From the NCBI GenBank assembly GCA_024278155.1, contig JAJRTT010000522.1, forward strand, positions 1-10,248: DNA of 10,248 bases. The letters run 5' to 3'. The position numbers and the translations under genes are program-made. This document shows, in pieces, positions 6,464 to 10,248 of this stretch; position 1 is the stretch's first letter, and each line of letters starts with the position of its first letter. Source of the DNA: Bacteroidota bacterium (lineage in GTDB: Bacteria; Bacteroidota; Bacteroidia; Bacteroidales; JAADJA01). Under the pieces are notes generated by a model. That model was not told the DNA's origin, made no database searches, and saw nothing but the letters and a program-made list of their open reading frames with translations.

Positions 6464-7927
6464 TTACTTCCTCCAGAATGTGGGCGTAAAAATAATAAGC
6501 ACGGTAAATAATTCAAGACGGCCAAGGAGCATGAGGAAAGAGAGAAACCATTTTCCCAACGGAGGTATCCAGGCATAATTCTCTACAGGGCCAACATCGC
6601 CAATTCCCGGGCCAATATTCCCAAGCGTTGCAATGGTCGCCCCTACGGCCGATTCGAAATCAAGGCCAAGGAAAGTCATGATAAAAGTACCAAAGAAAAA
6701 GGTCATAAGGTAAAGGAGGAAGAACGACATCACAAGGTGGATAATTTCAGGGGAAACAGTTTTGCCATTGAACCGCAAAGGAATGACTGCCCTTGGATGG
6801 ATCATTTTCTTAAATTCGAGCGCACTGCTTTTAATCAGGATTATTTGTCGGGCAACCTTGATCCCGCCTCCCGTTGAACCAGCACTTCCACCAATGAACA
6901 TCAGCAAGAACAAGAATATCCAGATGTGCGACGGCCACAACAAATAATCAGAAGAAACAAATCCCGTGGTGGTCACGATGGAAACTATCTGGAACATTGC
7001 ATCCCTGAACGTTTTTTCAATATCGCCCGTATTGCCTTCAATAACCAGCAAAATTGTAATGACGATTGTAAAAACAAAGGTAAAGAGGATATAATTACGG
7101 TATTCTTCATTTCGCCAAACCGCCCTAAATTTTCCATGCAGGGCAAAATAATGCAATGTAAAGTTGGTTCCGGCCAAAATCATAAACACAATGATGACAT
7201 ATTGAATGTAAGGCGAATAATTAGCGACAGAAGCATTTTGGGTGGAAAAGCCACCCGTGGCCATGGTCGCAAAGGAGTGACAAAGGGAATCGAACAGATC
7301 CATCCCGCCAAACATCAGGAAACCGGTTTGCGCCAGGGTCAACAAAACATAGATAAACCAAAGGCGCTTTGCCGTGTAAGTAATCCTTGGATGGAGCTTA
7401 TCGGGCGCAATCCCCGGCATTTCCGCCACAAACAACTGCATTCCCCCAATCCCGAGCAGGGGCAAAATAGCGACCGAAAGGACAATTATCCCCATACCGC
7501 CTATCCAGTGGGTCACGCTCCGCCAAAACAGAATCCCTTTGGGAACAGATTCAATATCGGTAAGGATTGAGGCCCCGGTAGTGGTAAACCCTGACATGGT
7601 CTCAAAAAAAGCATCAGTGATATTGGGTATCGCCCCACTGATCAAATAAGGGATTGTGCCAAAAACCGAAATAACGATCCATGTTGTGGAAACAATAATA
7701 TAGCCTTCCCTTTTCCCTATTTGCCGATCGGCTTTTCGGGTACTGAACCAAATAGCAAAACCACTTACCGTGGTTATCAAACCACTGTACAAAAGGCTAA
7801 AGCACCTGTTGCCACAATAATACAACGAAAACGGGATACCAAGGAACATAAAAAAACCTTCGATGATCAAAAGAAAACCGAGGATTTGGAAAATGATTTT
7901 CCAGTTTATTTTTGGCAACAAGCTCAT
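6464..7927 (-). CDS. trkH: Trk-type potassium uptake channel subunit TrkH
   Basis: The 487-residue integral membrane protein has the superfamily-of-K-transporters plan: two N-terminal helices (about 11-30 and 45-62), then four M1-pore-M2 repeats. The four selectivity-filter segments are visible: TTTGAS (115-120), ATGGFS (223-228), TTTGFV (319-324) and TLGNIGPG (434-441), each with the key glycine. The GGSAGSTGGGIKVAR segment (346-360) is the conserved intramembrane gating loop, and LLGRLE (467-472) carries the arginine that faces the pore in studied TrkH/KtrB proteins. It imports K+ (or K+/Na+) across the inner membrane under control of TrkA. The ATG at 7927 lies 5 bases after the trkA stop, and an AAGGA sequence overlapping the trkA end can serve as ribosome site, so the pair should be translationally linked. 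All filters are intact and the length is normal. Confidence 0.95.
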   Translation of the reverse strand: MSLLPKINWKIIFQILGFLLIIEGFFMFLGIPFSLYYCGNRCFSLLYSGLITTVSGFAIWFSTRKADRQIGKREGYIIVSTTWIVISVFGTIPYLISGAIPNITDAFFETMSGFTTTGASILTDIESVPKGILFWRSVTHWIGGMGIIVLSVAILPLLGIGGMQLFVAEMPGIAPDKLHPRITYTAKRLWFIYVLLTLAQTGFLMFGGMDLFDSLCHSFATMATGGFSTQNASVANYSPYIQYVIIVFMILAGTNFTLHYFALHGKFRAVWRNEEYRNYILFTFVFTIVITILLVIEGNTGDIEKTFRDAMFQIVSIVTTTGFVSSDYLLWPSHIWIFLFLLMFIGGSAGSTGGGIKVARQIILIKSSALEFKKMIHPRAVIPLRFNGKTVSPEIIHLVMSFFLLYLMTFFFGTFIMTFLGLDFESAVGATIATLGNIGPGIGDVGPVENYAWIPPLGKWFLSFLMLLGRLELFTVLIIFTPTFWRK

Positions 7928-7932
7928 AATCC

Positions 7933-9288
7933 TTAAAACCAGGTTTTGGGCTTAAACAATTTCTCGACTTTTGAAATGGCCTTTGGAAAAGCAAACACAA
8001 CGACTTTGTCATTTTCATTGATCTGAAAATCACCCGTTGCGATAAACGCCTGTTTGCCCCGTAAAATCCCGCCAATAAAACTGCCCTCGGGAATATGAAG
8101 GTCTTTAATGGCCTTTTTGGTAACCGGCGATTTTGGCTGGGCCACCAGTTCGATAACCTCGGCATCTATCCCGCTAAGGCATTTTAACATGGTCACTTCG
8201 GCACTGTGCGTAAAACGTGAAATATAACTCGCCGTAATCAGTTTTTTGTTAATGATGGTATCGATCCCCACACTTTGGGCAATATCGATATAATCGATGA
8301 TCTCAACAAGTGCGATGGTTTTTTTTGCACCCAGTTTCCGAGCATGGAGGCAAGTCATTATATTGGTTTCGGTGTTATTGGTAACCGCTATGAAAGCATC
8401 CATGTTTTCGATATCCTCCGCTTCCAACAAATCAATGTCCCTTGCATCGCCGTTGATGATCAGGGTCTTCTCCAAATCGTTTGCAAGCAGATCACACCGG
8501 GCCTTATCATTTTCAATCAATTTAATGTTCTGGTTCTTTTCCAGTTTCTTGGCCGTTCTCCTTCCGATCCTTCCCCCGCCGACAATCATAATATCATTGA
8601 CCTGGATTTGTTGTTTGGCCCCGAGCTTCATCAATTGTGGGATACCTTCGGGCTTGGTAATCACATAAGCAAGGTCATTGGGTTTGAACACATCGCTGCC
8701 ACCGGGAATAAAAGCTTTTGAATCCCGATAAATCGCTATTGCCCTGAATTGGAGGTCAGGATGCTCAGTTGCTATCTCGTTGAGTGTTTTGCCAACAACA
8801 TAAGCATTTTTTTCAAGCTTGAGCATGAACAGTGAAAGCAAGCCATGTGAAAACTTAAAAGTTTCGGTGGCAGCGGCCTGTTTCAACAAATCAATAATAT
8901 CATCGGCGGCAATGGTCTCAGGGCTAACCAGCTCATCTATGCCCAGGCTTTGGAACAACTCCTTTTTCGATTTAAAAAGATAGGCCGGATTGCTGACGCG
9001 GGCAATGGTCCGTTTGGCGCCCAGTTTTTTCCCAACGGCTGCCGTTAACAAGTTTGTTTCCTGTTCGTGCAACACGGAAATCAACAAATCGGCTTTGTTG
9101 ATATGTGCCTCCTGAAGCACCTTCGGATTGGAGGAATCACCTGTAATCGTAAGGATATCCGTACTCGATTCGAGCATTTTCAGCAAATCCTCATGCGGGT
9201 CAACGATGGTAATATCATGGTTTTCGTCCTGTAGCATCTTGGCCAGGTGAAACCCAACTTCCCCATCCCCTGCAATGATAATTCTCAT
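7933..9288 (-). CDS. trkA: Trk potassium uptake regulator TrkA (duplicated RCK protein)
   Basis: The 451-residue cytosolic protein has two tandem RCK_N-RCK_C units, the usual TrkA plan and length. The first Rossmann unit has GDGEVG (7-12), an acidic residue (Asp30) ending the second strand and GDSSNP (50-55), followed by an RCK_C domain (about 140-215). The second has GGGRIG (237-242), Glu259 in the matching position and GDARD (280-284), then a second RCK_C (about 370-451). Such proteins bind NAD(H) and ATP/ADP, assemble as a ring under the TrkH dimer and gate K+ flow. It is the first gene of a trkA-trkH operon (5-bp spacing). The start at ATG 9288 gives the glycine loop its normal position near the N-terminus. 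The divergent upstream gap is AT-rich; no clear -7 element is seen for this gene. Confidence 0.95.
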   Translation of the reverse strand: MRIIIAGDGEVGFHLAKMLQDENHDITIVDPHEDLLKMLESSTDILTITGDSSNPKVLQEAHINKADLLISVLHEQETNLLTAAVGKKLGAKRTIARVSNPAYLFKSKKELFQSLGIDELVSPETIAADDIIDLLKQAAATETFKFSHGLLSLFMLKLEKNAYVVGKTLNEIATEHPDLQFRAIAIYRDSKAFIPGGSDVFKPNDLAYVITKPEGIPQLMKLGAKQQIQVNDIMIVGGGRIGRRTAKKLEKNQNIKLIENDKARCDLLANDLEKTLIINGDARDIDLLEAEDIENMDAFIAVTNNTETNIMTCLHARKLGAKKTIALVEIIDYIDIAQSVGIDTIINKKLITASYISRFTHSAEVTMLKCLSGIDAEVIELVAQPKSPVTKKAIKDLHIPEGSFIGGILRGKQAFIATGDFQINENDKVVVFAFPKAISKVEKLFKPKTWF

Positions 9289-9359
9289 AATTCTGTTGTT
9301 TATCAGTTGCGAAATAAAGGGTTTATTTTTAAATAATCAATATAAATAGATTAAAACTG

Positions 9360-9367
9360 TATTTTTG
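9360..9367 (+). promoter_or_regulatory. Candidate -7 element for the 161-residue membrane protein gene
   Basis: TATTTTTG matches TAnnTTTG exactly. Transcription would start about 6-8 bases downstream, giving a leader of roughly 35 bases before the ATG at 9410. This argues against an upstream in-frame TTG at 9365, which would lie inside the promoter. No -33 TTTG is obvious. Confidence 0.45.
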
Positions 9368-9409
9368 TTTTTCGTAGAATACAACTTCTCAAATTTTCAG
9401 CATTGGATT

Positions 9410-9895
9410 ATGGCAAGTAATTTCCTTTTGAAAAAAAGCCCAAAACTGGCGGCTTTCATTGACCCAAAACTACTATTTATTGAGATTGGAGTGCTGGTGA
9501 TTATAATTATTGCAGAAATAACAAAGGGCTCAAATAATGAGCTTTCAAAAATCCTTATCCTGATTTCAATTTCTTTTCTTTCAATATTATACTTTTTCAA
9601 TTCTTATCGAATTGATAAAGAAAATCAGGATTCTTACAGCGTTTTCCTGATCAAACTTACGGGCTGGGCAAATACTGTCAGTCTTCTGGGCATATTGTTT
9701 TCCATCAACCATTATGACGGTGGTGGACAAATGATAGCAGTCGGGCTGCTAACCCAGCTTTTGATTCTGGGTTCCACTTTCGTCCGTAAATATTTTAAAA
9801 AAGTGAATAGCTTACGTAAGGTAGATATTATACGTTCAGTTGTTTTGTCCCTTCTTGTCGGGGCAGTATTCTTACAGGCTATAAAAAGTTTTTAA
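9410..9895 (+). CDS. Hypothetical integral membrane protein, four to five helices
   Basis: I do not recognise the family. With the ATG at 9410 it has 161 residues. A short basic N-terminus (FLLKKSPK) is followed by hydrophobic stretches at about 20-37, 46-63, 77-98, 106-122 and 140-157. Basic loops (RKYFKK at 125-130 and LRK at 135-137) follow the fourth, suggesting that loop is cytoplasmic. There is no cleavable signal, no catalytic motif and no known transporter signature. The frame extends upstream to a TTG at 9365, but that lies inside the predicted promoter and adds a non-membrane tail, so I reject it. The gene is divergent from trkA with a 121-bp gap; a link to ion homeostasis is only suggested by position. 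Base composition is somewhat AT-richer than the trk genes. It ends in TAA and is followed at once by an A-rich stretch. Confidence 0.75.
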   Translation: MASNFLLKKSPKLAAFIDPKLLFIEIGVLVIIIIAEITKGSNNELSKILILISISFLSILYFFNSYRIDKENQDSYSVFLIKLTGWANTVSLLGILFSINHYDGGGQMIAVGLLTQLLILGSTFVRKYFKKVNSLRKVDIIRSVVLSLLVGAVFLQAIKSF

Positions 9896-9900
9896 AAAAC

Positions 9901-10119
9901 AATGAGAAAACTTTCATTGATGTAAACTTTGGCTTACAATTTTTTGGCTCGACAGATCATCCGAAATCTGGGCAAACCACTACCTATGATAGTGATGGGA
10001 ACCGTATTGTTACTTACAAGGATTATGGGGAGGGTTTTTCCGGTGAGGAACTATATTGGGTGTTTTTTGGTGCAGGTTCATTTGTTACGGCCAATTTCTC
10101 GATTGGGTTTGTTTTTTGA
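9901..10119 (+). pseudogene. Start-less fragment resembling an outer-membrane beta-barrel C-terminus
   Basis: The frame starting with codons AAT GAG AAA runs 72 codons to TGA at 10117-10119 and reads like real protein: alternating polar and aromatic residues (FIDVNFGLQFFG, then a hydrophilic turn with TYDSDGNRI), GEELYWVFFGAG and a closing FSIGFVF. A final strand ending in phenylalanine is the classic C-terminus of an outer-membrane beta-barrel. No ATG, GTG or TTG is available in frame near its beginning, and the frame is open upstream only as a shadow of the membrane-protein gene. I read it as a 5'-truncated gene. An out-of-frame ATG at 9902 gives only MRKLSLM before a stop; that resembles the start of a signal peptide and could be the remnant of the lost 5' end (inference). 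The alternative is a frameshift joining it to the preceding gene, which is unlikely because helical inner-membrane and barrel features do not belong together. Confidence 0.5.
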
Positions 10120-10144
10120 CTTAGGTCAAAACCTCAAACCCATC
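10101..10144. terminator. Stem-loop over two convergent stop codons, possible bidirectional terminator
   Basis: Inner stem TTTTGAC (10114-10120) pairs with GTCAAAA (10125-10131) around the four-base loop TTAG. A small internal loop separates it from outer stem GGGTTTG (10105-10111) with CAAACCC (10135-10141), which extends by a few more pairs. The TGA of the plus-strand fragment (10117-10119) and the TAA of the minus-strand gene (10121-10123) both lie in the hairpin. There is no clear T-run after the stem on either strand, so termination efficiency is uncertain. Confidence 0.45.
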
Positions 10145-10248
10145 CCAATCCAACCCAACAGTGAACTTTTTCCTAAAAACCTCCAGTTTTTCTTTTGACA
10201 AGTTTCCTAAAATACTTTGTTCTTTTCCAACTTCTGCCTGATAAATAA
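10121..10248 (-). CDS. 3' end of an unidentified gene, cut by the window edge
   Basis: The minus strand enters from the right edge in an open frame of 41 full codons ending at TAA (10121-10123). The residues form a plausible helical, charged segment (QAEVGKEQSILGNLSKEKLE, then VFRKKF) followed by TVGLDWDGFEVLT. The amino-acid pattern looks like genuine coding sequence, but too little is present to name a family. It converges on the barrel-like fragment, with one base between the stop codons. Confidence 0.5.
   Translation of the reverse strand, partial: IYQAEVGKEQSILGNLSKEKLEVFRKKFTVGLDWDGFEVLT

Noticed and set aside
6244..6576. Short frames on both strands through the palindromic element
   Set aside because: They are by-products of the inverted repeat: rich in Arg, Pro, Cys and Trp, overlapping each other on opposite strands and running into trkH. 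Repeats of this type often create such false genes.
6926..7570. 214-codon plus-strand frame opposite trkH
   Set aside because: It is the complement of a strongly conserved membrane protein; the translation is polar, low in hydrophobic residues and resembles no family.
9365..9409. N-terminal extension of the 161-residue membrane protein from a TTG at 9365
   Set aside because: The TTG lies inside the exact -7 element at 9360-9367, and the added residues are not conserved-looking. The ATG at 9410 gives a normal leader and a basic N-terminus before the first helix.
9881..9904. Possible programmed -1 frameshift joining the membrane protein to the barrel-like fragment
   Set aside because: The A- and T-runs do not form a proper slippery heptamer in the zero frame (codons ATA AAA AGT TTT TAA), and a helical inner-membrane protein fused to a barrel strand makes no structural sense.
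9929..10198. 89-codon plus-strand frame across the right edge
   Set aside because: It begins at a TTG, is in the wrong frame for the barrel-like sequence, and runs through the convergent minus-strand coding region. The alternative frame ending at 10119 has much better protein character.
1..10248. CRISPR array, tRNA, rRNA, phage or toxin-antitoxin genes
   Set aside because: I found no regularly spaced direct repeats, no cloverleaf or rRNA-like segments, and no integrase, transposase or toxin motif in any credible frame.

Overview
The window looks like a piece of a Bacteroidota chromosome. The evidence is a large secreted protein with a signal peptide and a type IX secretion (Por/T9SS) C-terminal sorting domain, a lipoprotein with a Bacteroidota-style lipobox (VVGSC), AT-rich gaps with almost no Shine-Dalgarno motifs, and several exact matches to the Bacteroidota -7 promoter element TAnnTTTG. 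I cannot place it more finely from sequence alone.

Layout, left to right. Positions 72-2006 (minus) encode an ABC-F translation-factor ATPase. Just upstream, a strong hairpin terminator (2036-2066) ends the next gene and abuts the ABC-F promoter. Positions 2095-4539 (minus) encode an 814-residue T9SS cargo protein. Its N-terminal half is two 200-residue units in perfect register, a 600-bp in-frame tandem duplication, followed by what looks like an Ig-like domain split by an inserted domain. Positions 4633-5169 (minus) encode a small lipoprotein that must start at TTG or GTG. Positions 5220-6209 (plus) encode a stand-alone LuxE/PaaK-like adenylate-forming acyl-protein synthetase, divergent from the lipoprotein gene.

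The gap between the convergent LuxE-like and trkH genes holds a 206-bp non-coding nested palindrome (6249-6454) that resembles a dispersed MITE-like or palindromic repeat. Positions 9288 to 6464 (minus) are a trkA-trkH potassium-uptake operon with a 5-bp gap: TrkA is the duplicated RCK regulator and TrkH the membrane channel. Divergent from it, 9410-9895 (plus) encodes an unrecognised 161-residue integral membrane protein with its own -7 element.

The right edge holds a start-less fragment that reads like the C-terminus of an outer-membrane beta-barrel (9901-10119). It converges on the 3' end of a minus-strand gene leaving the window (10121-10248). The two stop codons are one base apart and lie inside a stem-loop.

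Most of the window is housekeeping. I see no phage, CRISPR, toxin-antitoxin or obvious defence system. The items that deserve a second look are the structured repeat, the duplicated domains of the secreted protein, the orphan LuxE-like enzyme and the truncated barrel fragment.
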